From: Aved-18 sp964606665
GTDB lineage: Bacteria; Cyanobacteriota; Vampirovibrionia; Obscuribacterales; Obscuribacteraceae
DNA length: 64,000 nucleotides
Assembly (NCBI GenBank): GCA_964606665.1
Contig: CAZSHS010000006.1
Location: 86,979-150,978 of the forward strand
Direction: 5' to 3'
The notes beneath the pieces were generated by a model. The model ran no database searches. It was not told the DNA's origin and worked only from the letters and a program-made list of their open reading frames with translations. Shown one piece after another: positions 16,204 through 25,669 of the stretch (positions within the stretch are counted from its first letter, which is position 1; the number at the start of each line of letters is the position of its first letter). The position numbers and the translations under genes are program-made.

Positions 16204-19200
16204 CTAACGCGATCTGCCTTTTTTGGCTTGAGGTCTTTTGATTACTTGTCTTTGATTGATTTGTTTTCTACCATTCGAATATGACAAGTCTGGTTTGTCC
16301 GAAAACTCTGGCAGCGACGGTGGGTTCAACTTGAGTTGTTTAATCACCATATTGATTGCTGTATCAAGCTGCGGATCTTTTCCTTGATGAAAATCTTGAG
16401 GAGTGATATCAATTTCTATATCGGGATCCACTCCATAGTTTTCTACTTTCCAGCCTACATCCTGGAACCAGAATGAAAATTCAGGCTGGGTTGTTATTGT
16501 TCTGTCTACTAATCTGTGTCTTGGATAAATTCCAATGACACCACCCCAAGTGCGTTTTCCTACTAATGGTCCTAATTTGTAAAGTTTGAAACAGTGGCTG
16601 AAAATGTCGCCATCTGAGCCTGCAAATTCATTGGTTATTGCAACCATAGGACCTGCAACCGATTCGGGTGGATATGGCTGAGGTGGTCCCCATCTGTTAA
16701 CGTCGTATCCTACGATTTTACGATTTAGTTTTTCAAGCAATAAAGCCGATACGTGACCGCCACGATTGTATCTGACATCAATAATTAGACCTTGTCTATT
16801 CACTTCGGCCATATAGTGTCGGTGGAATTCGGCAAAACCATATGGACCCATGTCAGGAATGTGAACATATCCGACTTGACCGCCTGTTTTTTCATGCACA
16901 TAGGCGCTATTTTTTTGCACCCAATCTCTGTAACGCAAGGCGCGCTCGTTGCGCAAGGGCTTCACCACTAATTTTTCGCGTTTCTTCTCTTGGCGCACAA
17001 CGCCTATGGTGACTTCTTTTCCACCATGATTGAAAAGCAATTCTTCAAGCGGGCTGTGTTCGTTTACTGCAATGCCATTTACTTCAAAAATGCAATCACC
17101 AGGTTGAAGAGAGATACCAGTCTGACCCAGAGGCGAGGCGGCATCAGGCTCCCAACTGTCACCATTTAAAACTCGCACTATTTCGTAGGCTTTCTTTTGT
17201 GCGTTCCAAGAGCAATCGCAACCAAGAAAACCTTGTCTGTAATATGGCGCCCAACGGTAATCTCCGCCCATTTCATAAGCGTGTGATGTTCCCAGTTCGC
17301 CATGCAACTCCCAAATTAGATCGGATACTTCAGATCTGGTGCGCACGCGTGGGAGGAGCTTTTGATATCGCTTGCCGGCTTGATCCCAGTTGATTCGAGA
17401 CATGTCTTCAACCCAAAACTGTTCTTTTTGAAGACGCCAGGCTTCATCGTACATTTGCGCCCATTCTGCTTTTGGGTTGACTATCACCTGAGCACGCGAC
17501 AAATCTAGAAAGCCTGAATCTTTTCCTGAGCCCTGAGGATATGTTGGCCCGCGCCCTTCTGCAGGTAACTTTTCTGCAGAGTCGAAAGCACGAATGCGTC
17601 CACGTCTTGATTTGTAATAAACTGTCTGACCGTCCAGCGCTAGGCTCATATAGCCTACATCACCATACATGTCGACTTGTTTTCGTTCTTCAAAATCATA
17701 TGCCATCAAAACGGCTAGATTTTGATCGTCGTCATACCAACTGTGATCCGGTTTGATTCCGCGCACTGGATAAAGAGTGAAAAGGGCGCGATTTTTAACT
17801 CCTAATATCTGTCCATATTTACCTTCGGCTGCTGGAAAAGCCAGAATGCGATTGGTGATGCCGTCAAAATCAATTTCTACATTCGAGGCTGAATTTACTG
17901 TTGGCGGAGTCTCTTGTGTTGGATCACTTGATTTGGTTTCGGCGGTGCCAATTTTGTTGCCTCTTGCTTGCGCTCTAGAAGCCGTAGCATGGTTCTTTGT
18001 AGTACCTCCAGAAGCGGTCGCACTATTAGACTTTTCCAGTTCCTTTAATACAATTTCAAAAGCTTCTTTTAGAGCATCCTTATATATTTTTTGCATTACT
18101 ACTTTAGATGCAGCGCCCTTAGTTTTTATCCCAACGTTGTTTTCGGGTAGTTTTGAAATTGCATTTCTTAGCTGGGCAATTTTTGATGCTTGTTTAGGGT
18201 CTGCTTGTTGGGTCGGCTGTTCTTGTGTCTGTACCTTGGCTCCTTTTCGAGCAAGTGGTTTTTGCTTTGGCAAGAAGGGCGAAGGAATATCTTTGCGCAG
18301 AGTGACTAGAAAGGGTCGCATCACGCGAGGAAATCCGTAAGCAAAAGACATCGAGTCCGCCACCGGATAAAAGTTTCTGGCTCCTAGAAAATAGATGTAT
18401 TTTCCTTCTGGATCAAAACAGGGTCTTGCGTCAAAGCGCACTGGATCTGTAATGTCGTGTACTGAGCCGCTGGGCACATGTACTACTCGGATTATACAAA
18501 GTCCTGGATGAGTAGCAAAACTATAGGTTATCCACTGGCAATCTGGAGACCAATTGAAATCGTCGATACGCTCAGCCGGGCTCTTATCTAGAATTTGAAA
18601 AGTGGCATTAGACGCTGCCGGTGCGCTTTTGATTCGAGTCGCTTTGGTTTGTTTTTTTTCTATTTTTTTGCTTTTTTCGTTTTCTTCTTTTTCTTCATCC
18701 TTCTTTAAATTAACCAAAAGAAGTTCGTGACGATGGTTTGACATAGCCACCATTTTTCCGCATGGCGATACTTTTAGCGAAAGCGTTCTTCCTATGCCAC
18801 GCTCAGTGAGCACTAAGGGTGGTTTGTCTTTATTGCAATCGTGCAATTCGAGTTTTTCATAACCGTCGCGGTCATTGATCACTACAAATTGATTGCCTTC
18901 TGGCAGCCATTCTAAATTGCGATAGCGGACTCTGCTGCCATCCCCGTATTGATTGACAGGACCTTCCCAGTTACCCATGACAATTGGCTGTCCGCGAGCA
19001 ATTAAACCTACCGAATGTCCGTCTGGGTGAGGGGAGAAATGTTCAAGATATTCAATAGCCTCTACCACTTTGCGCTTGGTTTGATGAGTACTATGTGGTG
19101 CTAGGACATTGACTTTGGTCTCTGTTTTTCTGGCTGGATCAAATAAGTAAATGTCACCGCCGGCGGTGTATGAAATTTTGCTTCCGTCGCTAGAAGGAAA

Positions 19201-19950
19201 ACGAACATAATATTCTGACTGATGCGTTTCCTTGCGCAAATCTTTCCCGTCAAACCGGCAGGAATAGATATTGCCCACTCCTTCGTGATCCGAGAGAAAA
19301 TAAACTCGACTGCCTATAAGCATAGGCCAGACTGAGTTTCCTTCAAGGTCGATAAGCTTATTGAATTTGCCCTGGCCAGTTGGGTCGATCCAGATTTCTC
19401 CCTTGGTTCCGCCTTTGTATCTTTTCCAGCGTGCCGGGTCAGTGTTGTTACGTCCGACTACAGTAATCTTTTTGCGGTTAGGGCTAGTCGCTATATCGAA
19501 TGTACAGACGTGTCCCCAATTAAAACACTCAGGATTTCCACCGTCTCTGGCGACGCTGAAGGCATCAGATGAGCGAAAGAAGGGAGTGCGAGCATCTGAT
19601 GTAAAAAGTACTTTTTTACTGTCTTTTGACCAGCCGGTCAGGGCAATTGCATCTGAGTGCATGTATGTCAGTCGAGTCGGATTTCCACCTGCAATAGTGG
19701 TGACATAAATTTCGGGATGACCTTCTTCTTTGCCGACGAAAGCTAGATGTTTACCGTCTGGAGACACGCGCGGAAAAGAAAATTCCGCCTGTCCTGCTGT
19801 AAATCTGCGAGCAAGACCGCCTTTTAAACTGCATTCCCATATATCGTCTTCGCAGACGAAGTAGATCTTGTCTTTCCAGATGGTGGCATGTCTGTAGTAG
19901 CCATACTGATCGTAATCGTCGCTATTAGTTTGTGCCGATGTTCTGGCCAT
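16204..19950 (-). CDS. Tricorn protease homologue (S41 family)
   Basis: A 1248-residue protein with the tricorn layout: N-terminal beta-propellers (about 15-560, with repeats such as FSFPRVSPDGKHLAFVG), a second propeller part (about 690-790), a PDZ domain (about 930-1010, GISLQPGDCIFEVNG) and a C-terminal S41 core. The nucleophile is S1112 in NEFAGSDGD and the likely catalytic His is H890 in GTSHAYEMGG. Two low-complexity inserts are visible: a Lys/Glu run near residues 425-445 and a Pro/Gln/Ala/Thr stretch around 570-690. Tricorn degrades peptides released by larger proteases. No signal peptide, so cytosolic. Antisense open frames inside it are shadows. Confidence 0.9.
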   Translation of the reverse strand: MARTSAQTNSDDYDQYGYYRHATIWKDKIYFVCEDDIWECSLKGGLARRFTAGQAEFSFPRVSPDGKHLAFVGKEEGHPEIYVTTIAGGNPTRLTYMHSDAIALTGWSKDSKKVLFTSDARTPFFRSSDAFSVARDGGNPECFNWGHVCTFDIATSPNRKKITVVGRNNTDPARWKRYKGGTKGEIWIDPTGQGKFNKLIDLEGNSVWPMLIGSRVYFLSDHEGVGNIYSCRFDGKDLRKETHQSEYYVRFPSSDGSKISYTAGGDIYLFDPARKTETKVNVLAPHSTHQTKRKVVEAIEYLEHFSPHPDGHSVGLIARGQPIVMGNWEGPVNQYGDGSRVRYRNLEWLPEGNQFVVINDRDGYEKLELHDCNKDKPPLVLTERGIGRTLSLKVSPCGKMVAMSNHRHELLLVNLKKDEEKEENEKSKKIEKKQTKATRIKSAPAASNATFQILDKSPAERIDDFNWSPDCQWITYSFATHPGLCIIRVVHVPSGSVHDITDPVRFDARPCFDPEGKYIYFLGARNFYPVADSMSFAYGFPRVMRPFLVTLRKDIPSPFLPKQKPLARKGAKVQTQEQPTQQADPKQASKIAQLRNAISKLPENNVGIKTKGAASKVVMQKIYKDALKEAFEIVLKELEKSNSATASGGTTKNHATASRAQARGNKIGTAETKSSDPTQETPPTVNSASNVEIDFDGITNRILAFPAAEGKYGQILGVKNRALFTLYPVRGIKPDHSWYDDDQNLAVLMAYDFEERKQVDMYGDVGYMSLALDGQTVYYKSRRGRIRAFDSAEKLPAEGRGPTYPQGSGKDSGFLDLSRAQVIVNPKAEWAQMYDEAWRLQKEQFWVEDMSRINWDQAGKRYQKLLPRVRTRSEVSDLIWELHGELGTSHAYEMGGDYRWAPYYRQGFLGCDCSWNAQKKAYEIVRVLNGDSWEPDAASPLGQTGISLQPGDCIFEVNGIAVNEHSPLEELLFNHGGKEVTIGVVRQEKKREKLVVKPLRNERALRYRDWVQKNSAYVHEKTGGQVGYVHIPDMGPYGFAEFHRHYMAEVNRQGLIIDVRYNRGGHVSALLLEKLNRKIVGYDVNRWGPPQPYPPESVAGPMVAITNEFAGSDGDIFSHCFKLYKLGPLVGKRTWGGVIGIYPRHRLVDRTITTQPEFSFWFQDVGWKVENYGVDPDIEIDITPQDFHQGKDPQLDTAINMVIKQLKLNPPSLPEFSDKPDLSYSNGRKQINQRQVIKRPQAKKGRSR

Positions 19951-20140
19951 GCATTTGTCTCTTGTTGCCGGATTCTAGATTTTACCAGTTAAGAAGGTGG
20001 ATTTCGCGCCTCATAGACACGACGGTTACCTTTGTGTCAGTCTGGAAAAACTAAAAATGTTATATAGCTTGTCATAGTTGGTACACTAAATTTAGGTGGA
20101 TCGGGAGCCACTGGGGAATCCAGATTTTAGACAGGAAACT

Positions 20141-21367
20141 ATGCTAGAAAAGCAAGCATCATCCACAGATAACTTCGGCACTTTGGTTTTGAGCACGGGG
20201 CTTATTTCTCCGCAGCAAATGGAAGAAGCCAAGAAAACATCTAAAAATTTAAACGTTCCTCTGGAGCGTTCTTTAGTCATGCTTGACATGATGTCGGGAT
20301 TCTTGCTGGGGTTAGTACAAGAAGCAAATGAGTTAGTGTCAAATGGCACAGTATCACTTGATTTGGCTGTGAGAGCCTTGCGTTTGGCTAGGCAGCACAA
20401 CATGAAACTCAAAGACGCCATAGGCGTTTTAGGGCAAGTGCATAAGAAGACTGGGCGGGTACAAACTATCACAACCCCAGTGACAGAGCTGCTTCTAGCA
20501 TCCAATATGATCACTATGGAGCAAATAGGAAGAGCTGTTTCGCAGGCGCAAGACAGCGGAATGCAAACCGGCAGAATTTTGGTTTTGAATCGTGACGTCT
20601 CAAGCTGGATGATGACAGCGGTATTGAATGCGTTGCTTATGGTTCGCGATGGAAAGATAGAGAAGGATCACGCTAAAGAGGCTATTTCCACAGTTGGCAA
20701 CAGGCGCGTCAGTATCGAACAGGCTTTATTTGAGCTTGGTTTGTATGTAGAAAAAGAAGGAAACACCGTTCGCATTGGTGAATTAGTTGCCATGGCTGGT
20801 TTGGTATCTGAAAGCGACATGCTTGAATGTCTTGAAATTGAACTTGTGAAAGAAAAACAGTTTGGTCAAATTTTGCTCGAACAAGGCTTGGTCACCTCTG
20901 AGCTGCTAGAAGCTGCAATTATTTTGCAGGACATGGTAGCAAGCGGCAATATAAAGGCATTTCAGGCTGCTGAAGCGTTGCGTGCCGTTCGCGATAAGGG
21001 TGTGATGGTATATCAAGCGATGGCAGAGTTAAAACCGCCCCCGCAAGCTCCTCAAAAACATATTTCTCCTCAGGATTTATTAGTCGAAGCAGGATTTCTT
21101 GATAGAGAAACTATTCAACAACTTGTGACCGACGAGGAGACAAGCTCAATTCGAGTAGGCAAAAAAGTCCTCACTGCAGGAATTATCAGCGAAGCCTTCT
21201 TATATCTTGCTCTTAGAACTTATTCGCTTTTCCGCCAGGGATTTTTATCGGCAGACCAGGCAACCAAAGCACTCGCCTTGTGCAAGTCCGACAATATGAG
21301 CCTTGATGAAGTTCTATCTAAGCAGGGATGGTTCGTTCCAGCCAGAATGCAGTGGATTTGGTCCTAA
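20141..21367 (+). CDS. Protein of four repeats resembling secretion-ATPase N-terminal domains
   Basis: 408 residues with no signal peptide or membrane segment, built from four related units of about 90-100 residues. Each opens with a motif like lGxLlxxxGLIs (GTLVLSTGLISPQQ, TELLLASNMITMEQ, GELVAMAGLVSESD, QDLLVEAGFLDRET). Such motifs recall the MshEN/GspE N-terminal domain that binds cyclic di-GMP in type II secretion and type IV pilus ATPases. No Walker motif or ATPase domain is present. A GTG at 20096 would add 15 residues; the ATG at 20141 has AGGA close upstream and is preferred. Could be a stand-alone regulator or scaffold; cyclic di-GMP binding is untested. Confidence 0.65.
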   Translation: MLEKQASSTDNFGTLVLSTGLISPQQMEEAKKTSKNLNVPLERSLVMLDMMSGFLLGLVQEANELVSNGTVSLDLAVRALRLARQHNMKLKDAIGVLGQVHKKTGRVQTITTPVTELLLASNMITMEQIGRAVSQAQDSGMQTGRILVLNRDVSSWMMTAVLNALLMVRDGKIEKDHAKEAISTVGNRRVSIEQALFELGLYVEKEGNTVRIGELVAMAGLVSESDMLECLEIELVKEKQFGQILLEQGLVTSELLEAAIILQDMVASGNIKAFQAAEALRAVRDKGVMVYQAMAELKPPPQAPQKHISPQDLLVEAGFLDRETIQQLVTDEETSSIRVGKKVLTAGIISEAFLYLALRTYSLFRQGFLSADQATKALALCKSDNMSLDEVLSKQGWFVPARMQWIWS

Positions 21368-21380
21368 TATAGATTGGCTT

Positions 21381-22220
21381 TTAAGCTAGTTCTAGTTTCT
21401 TTTCAGCCAAAAGAGCTATTTCAGGCTGGAGATAGCTTTCCAATCCGCCCTCCATCAATCGTCGTACATCTTGCATGAATCGAGCCGCAGGGGCGCCATC
21501 AATGCATCTATGGTCGAAGTTTAGAGCCAGAGTGACCATTTTTCTGATTACTATTTGACCGTTTTTTACAACCGCCCGCTCTTCCACTTCGCCTACGCCG
21601 AATGTTGAAGTTGTTACGCATGGAGGCACTAGACACTTCACTCCAAATTTACCCAAGGTGGACAATCCAAAAGTTGCACCCATATATCTCAATCGGACCC
21701 AGGGATACTCACGTCCAGCCCATAAAATAAGTTTGCGGAAAAGCCAGGGCATATTATTGAAGCGATTTTGAACATCAAGATGCTCCATATCTTTCATATC
21801 TGCCTCTGCGTAGCCTTTAAGCTCTTCGGCTATTTGACTCACAGGTTTGGTATCTGGATTGTCAATGGCACCGAAAAATACTGCGGGTTGCGAGCCTATA
21901 AAGCGCTCGACTGTGAAGCCGGCAACAATGTCTCTAAAAGTAGCTAATCTGCCCCCGGGTGTCCAGCCGGTGCGGGTATCTGGATGGTCGCGCTGGGCTA
22001 TGGCGATGGCTTTGAGCAACAAAGCTGTGACTGTTACACGTTGACCAACACCTTTAAGCTGAATACGCAAATCTTCTGCCCAGGTGAGGTCGATGTCACA
22101 GGTTATCAGCGTGGGTATGTGACCGTGATTTATGTAGGTTATCAGGTCAAGTACGTTCCAGCGCGGACGCGGCACATCTGAGGTGGTGTAGTTGAAGAGT
22201 TTTGAAAGTAAGTTCGCCAT
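21381..22220 (-). CDS. Stand-alone 2-oxoacid dehydrogenase acyltransferase (E2) catalytic domain
   Basis: 279 residues matching only the chloramphenicol acetyltransferase-like catalytic domain of E2 enzymes. The active-site motif HRCIDG (in NFDHRCIDGAPAARFMQDV) is near the C-terminus with His and Asp in place. The lipoyl and peripheral-subunit-binding domains of a normal E2 are absent, and no E1 or E3 gene is nearby. It may be a free acyltransferase acting on CoA thioesters. Start ATG has AGGG upstream. Convergent with the four-repeat protein. Confidence 0.8.
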   Translation of the reverse strand: MANLLSKLFNYTTSDVPRPRWNVLDLITYINHGHIPTLITCDIDLTWAEDLRIQLKGVGQRVTVTALLLKAIAIAQRDHPDTRTGWTPGGRLATFRDIVAGFTVERFIGSQPAVFFGAIDNPDTKPVSQIAEELKGYAEADMKDMEHLDVQNRFNNMPWLFRKLILWAGREYPWVRLRYMGATFGLSTLGKFGVKCLVPPCVTTSTFGVGEVEERAVVKNGQIVIRKMVTLALNFDHRCIDGAPAARFMQDVRRLMEGGLESYLQPEIALLAEKKLELA

Positions 22221-22385
22221 TTGAAACCCTATATTGAACGAAGTGAAAACTAATGCCCGCGATTCTAATTATAGAACAAGAGATACGTTTACAAGAAGTA
22301 GCTAAAGCTCTTTTTCTATAAACGTATATTTGACTTTTATAGTTCCTGATTTTAGACAGAATGCAATATAAAGCAATCTTAGTAA

Positions 22386-23624
22386 TTAAACAGGTTTGGC
22401 AGGCATTTCTTTGCCCATGCGCAAACTGGCTTGAAGACTGTGCAACTGATCTTTCAAAACGGGTCTAATAACTTTTTCTGGTTCATAAAAAAGCGATTCG
22501 ATAATTTGATACAAGCGCGGGTCGTGTTCCTTTAAAAAACGTCTGCTTTCTTCAATGGAAAATGCTGCCACACTCTCGGCAAAATATTCATGTGAACTGA
22601 ATCTTGCATAACCAGATATGAAAATACGCTTACTCACTTCGTGTTGCTTAAGAAGCTCGGAAGCTCCGGGATATTCATCTGGCAATGGATGTTGTTTATC
22701 GCACTGGCGCAGCATTTTTTCGTAAAGATCGAATATTTCGTCTTGGGTCGCTTTGGATAGGATAAATTCAAGCTGGTGACCGAACTCGTGGGCTACCACT
22801 AGATTTATTCGAACTTCTAAATATGGCTGATAGCGTGTGTACACAACAGCAAACGGTCCATGCTTGTAAAACATATCCAGATCTCTGCCCATTTCATCAC
22901 GGTCCAGAGTAACGTTTCCAGTCCTCACCCCGGTTTGACCCGCAGCACCGTGTCTGACGTTTCCCAGGGCGCAATTGCCCTCATTGCGGCGTACCGTCTG
23001 TAGAATTCCCGAAATTGCCCACAGTTTCATGTTGTCAAAAAGATATTTCTTCTCCTGTCCTTTGAGCTGGTCATAGTCCATGAAATAGCGAATAGTTTCG
23101 TCTTCTGAGTAAGGTTTGTCACGACGGGATAATTTTCGTGTCCACTCGGTGGTAATGGGCTCACCGTTGGATTTTTTACCTTCAAAAGAAAAATTTAGAC
23201 AGGAATGTTCGTCCAATTCGCGCTTTGTCACTCGAGTGGCATAATCGCGCACAAAAATTTTTCCCTCATCGTCATACTCGCCGACAAATCCGTGATCCGG
23301 TGCAGCTATGCGGCCATTAATGACATGGAAAGGGACTGCGTTGAATTTGAGATTGCCAGTTGGTCCCAATAATTTATTTGCTTGTCCTGATTGGGGTAGG
23401 ATGAGCTCAAGTCCACCCGAGTCAATGCCGCGAAAAACGCAACCTGGAATTGCCTCTATGGGACGCAGGTTTTTGTTTGTGCCAAAAGGACCTGATGTGT
23501 GTTGGAGATATCCATCGTCAAAGATGAGTCCAACGATTGCTCCGTCGAGAAAAATCTTGCCAAAATCAACAACCAGAAGTTGTCCGTTTAGTTCTATGAA
23601 TCCGCTTGGACCTTTAGTTGTCAT
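22386..23624 (-). CDS. Putative HEXXH zinc metalloprotease, lethal-factor-like
   Basis: 412 residues. The zinc motif HEFGH is at 279-283, and a downstream GYARFSSHEYFAESVAAF (about 338-355) supplies E346 or E350 as the likely third ligand. This spacing and the Tyr-Ala plus E-x-FAES pattern resemble the anthrax lethal factor-type (M34/ATLF) protease domain family. The N-terminal 200 residues are beta-rich with repeated short units (for example LVVDFGKIFLDGAIVGLIFDDG) and have no assignable domain. No signal peptide is seen, so export, if any, would use another route. Flanked by unrelated genes; substrate unknown. Confidence 0.7.
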   Translation of the reverse strand: MTTKGPSGFIELNGQLLVVDFGKIFLDGAIVGLIFDDGYLQHTSGPFGTNKNLRPIEAIPGCVFRGIDSGGLELILPQSGQANKLLGPTGNLKFNAVPFHVINGRIAAPDHGFVGEYDDEGKIFVRDYATRVTKRELDEHSCLNFSFEGKKSNGEPITTEWTRKLSRRDKPYSEDETIRYFMDYDQLKGQEKKYLFDNMKLWAISGILQTVRRNEGNCALGNVRHGAAGQTGVRTGNVTLDRDEMGRDLDMFYKHGPFAVVYTRYQPYLEVRINLVVAHEFGHQLEFILSKATQDEIFDLYEKMLRQCDKQHPLPDEYPGASELLKQHEVSKRIFISGYARFSSHEYFAESVAAFSIEESRRFLKEHDPRLYQIIESLFYEPEKVIRPVLKDQLHSLQASLRMGKEMPAKPV

Positions 23625-23826
23625 TTAGTCGCTTTAGGTTAATGGAAGACTATTAGTATTGTATGGTAGTTTTTCGTATTGCAAGATTGGTGTAAAAACT
23701 ACTTGAAAAGTCGAATAAATCGGACTTTAACACAACTAAGCCGGGCTAAGATAAGGCATATAGAAGGGTGAGGCAGGCTAAAAAATGCCCGAAAACAGGC
23801 ACGATATTAACTCACTGAGGAAAAAT

Positions 23827-25362
23827 ATGTCGACAAATGGCAGCCCGGACCCAGGACAAGTTGTACACAAAATGACTAAGCAAACTACCTGGCTGCAAGC
23901 AGTTCTTGCCGTAGGAATTGGCGTCGGTATTGGTTTAACCCTTTCTAAGACTCTTTCAAGCAAGCCTGTTGTGGCTTCGCTTAAGAATCGGACTGCGACC
24001 ATGATTTCTCACAAGCTTAACCCGCATCAAGAATTCCTCAAAACAATGGGTCTGGACTTCGTTCCTGAGTTAACCCAGCGCACCAATATCTTGTTGATGG
24101 GAGTGGATTCAAATGGCAAAGGAAACGATCGTTGGGTCAATACTCGCTCAGATACTATGGTTTTAGCCAGTCTAAATCCCGAAGACCATTCGGTAGGCCT
24201 CATTTCCATTCCTAGAGACAGTCGCGTAACTATCCCAGGCAGAGAGCGCAGAGGTCCTGAAAAAATCAACTCAGCTCACGCTATGGGTGGACCTGAACTA
24301 GCAGTGGAAACTGTCAAAGAAGATTTTGGTGTGCCAGTTGATCACTTTGTTGTGGTCGATACAGATGGATTGAAAGATATCTTTGAAGCGATTGGACCGG
24401 TCAAGGTCAACGTAGAAAAGAAAATGAAATATCGTGATAAAAGTCAGAAACTTAATATCGATTTAACTGAGGGAGAGCAAGTTCTCGATCCCAAGCAGGT
24501 CGAAGGTTATGTTCGTTTTCGCCACGATCAAAAAGGTGATATCGGTAGAATCGAGCGCCAACAATGGTTCTTGCGTCAGGCGTCTTCTAAATTCAAAGAT
24601 CCTTCTATCGTTTTGAAATTGCCCGAGCTAATGAGATTTGCCAAAGATTATATCGTCACTGACATGTCGGTGAAAGAAATGGCAGCAGTAGCTTTATTTG
24701 CCAAAGATCTTGAGTCCAAAAACATCGAAACAGCCATGATTCCAGGCGAACCTAAGATGATAAACGGTGGCAGTTATTGGATTCCAGATCCGCAATTGGC
24801 ATCACTGGTGGTGCAGCGTTTAGCAGGTGCACCTGCGTGCGGTGAAACTATTGCTCGTGCAGTCTATCCCCAAAAATTTCATGTCAAAGATGATTGGAGC
24901 GAGGACCCCATAGAGCCGACCAGCAATTTCAACAATGACGTATTGCAAAATCAACTTGCAGCAAGCTATACAGAAGAACGTCCATTTTCCTTGATTTTGA
25001 AATATCCTCAAGGCAGTGAAGAAGCTGCTCGTAACTACGAAAAAGCGTTTGAAGTTGCTGGCTACAACGTGCGCTCTAAAGTGAGATGCAAATCTTCAGA
25101 GTGCCATCACGAACAAATATTCTTGAATAGTTACAGAGCCGATAAACATTACGTGGATTCTTTCAAAAAGAAATTCCCGCTGATGGATACATTTGCTGTG
25201 GTGATGAACCCAACTCCAGGCACTAGGCATGATATCACTGTGCAAATAACACCAGACACTGTCTATCCGGTGATACCAGAAACAGCAAAGACCAAGTTTC
25301 AGAGTGACGAAGTGGAAGTTGGCGATACCACTGCATCTAAGCGTGTTGGTCACCGCGGCTAA
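23827..25362 (+). CDS. LytR-CpsA-Psr (LCP) family protein with LytR C-terminal domain
   Basis: 511 residues from the chosen start. One N-terminal transmembrane helix (WLQAVLAVGIGVGIGLTL) is followed by the LCP catalytic domain: TNILLMGVDSN, the arginine-rich SIPRDSRV, KINSAHAMGG and RFRHDQKGDIGRIERQQ. A LytR_C-type domain (SLILKYPQGSEEAARNYEKA onward) ends the protein. LCP enzymes transfer undecaprenyl-linked glycopolymers to peptidoglycan or other acceptors outside the membrane. An ATG at 23785 would extend the protein by 14 residues; the ATG at 23827 has GAGG six bases upstream and is preferred. No polysaccharide cluster adjoins. Confidence 0.88.
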   Translation: MSTNGSPDPGQVVHKMTKQTTWLQAVLAVGIGVGIGLTLSKTLSSKPVVASLKNRTATMISHKLNPHQEFLKTMGLDFVPELTQRTNILLMGVDSNGKGNDRWVNTRSDTMVLASLNPEDHSVGLISIPRDSRVTIPGRERRGPEKINSAHAMGGPELAVETVKEDFGVPVDHFVVVDTDGLKDIFEAIGPVKVNVEKKMKYRDKSQKLNIDLTEGEQVLDPKQVEGYVRFRHDQKGDIGRIERQQWFLRQASSKFKDPSIVLKLPELMRFAKDYIVTDMSVKEMAAVALFAKDLESKNIETAMIPGEPKMINGGSYWIPDPQLASLVVQRLAGAPACGETIARAVYPQKFHVKDDWSEDPIEPTSNFNNDVLQNQLAASYTEERPFSLILKYPQGSEEAARNYEKAFEVAGYNVRSKVRCKSSECHHEQIFLNSYRADKHYVDSFKKKFPLMDTFAVVMNPTPGTRHDITVQITPDTVYPVIPETAKTKFQSDEVEVGDTTASKRVGHRG

Positions 25363-25669
25363 ACAAAAACAACTATCGCGAATTTGAAAGTAAAACGACT
25401 CGTAAAATGGTCGGGCGGCTCGTGGTTCCTCACTGCAAATACTCGCTCAAGAAATTTTGTAGAAAATCTTTTTCTTTGAGCGCTGAAATGCAAACAAGCT
25501 CCAAAATTTTATTCTAAGATAAAATATTCGCTACAAAAAATCTTCGCAAGGAAATTGAAAATTGCTTTTGAGCAAGTGACAAGACCTACCGACTTTGTGC
25601 GCAGAAAATTGAACTCTATCGCGATTTTGAACGTCTTAAAAAGTGTGAGTACTTTTGGAGGATACTGCG
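25363..25669. other. Intergenic region with one imperfect hairpin
   Basis: About 307 bases without a credible gene. It contains an inverted repeat at 25444-25482 (CGCTCAAGAAA against TTTCTTTGAGCG, one bulge, 17-base loop) with no U run after it. TAAAATATTC near 25519 could be part of a -10 element for the downstream antitoxin-like gene. A short frame at 25555-25749 overlaps that gene and has no ribosome site, so it is not annotated. Confidence 0.5.

Noticed and set aside
17777..18340. 187-aa open frame on the plus strand inside the tricorn gene
   Set aside because: Antisense to a complete conserved gene; it arises from the low-complexity part and has no ribosome site or domain.
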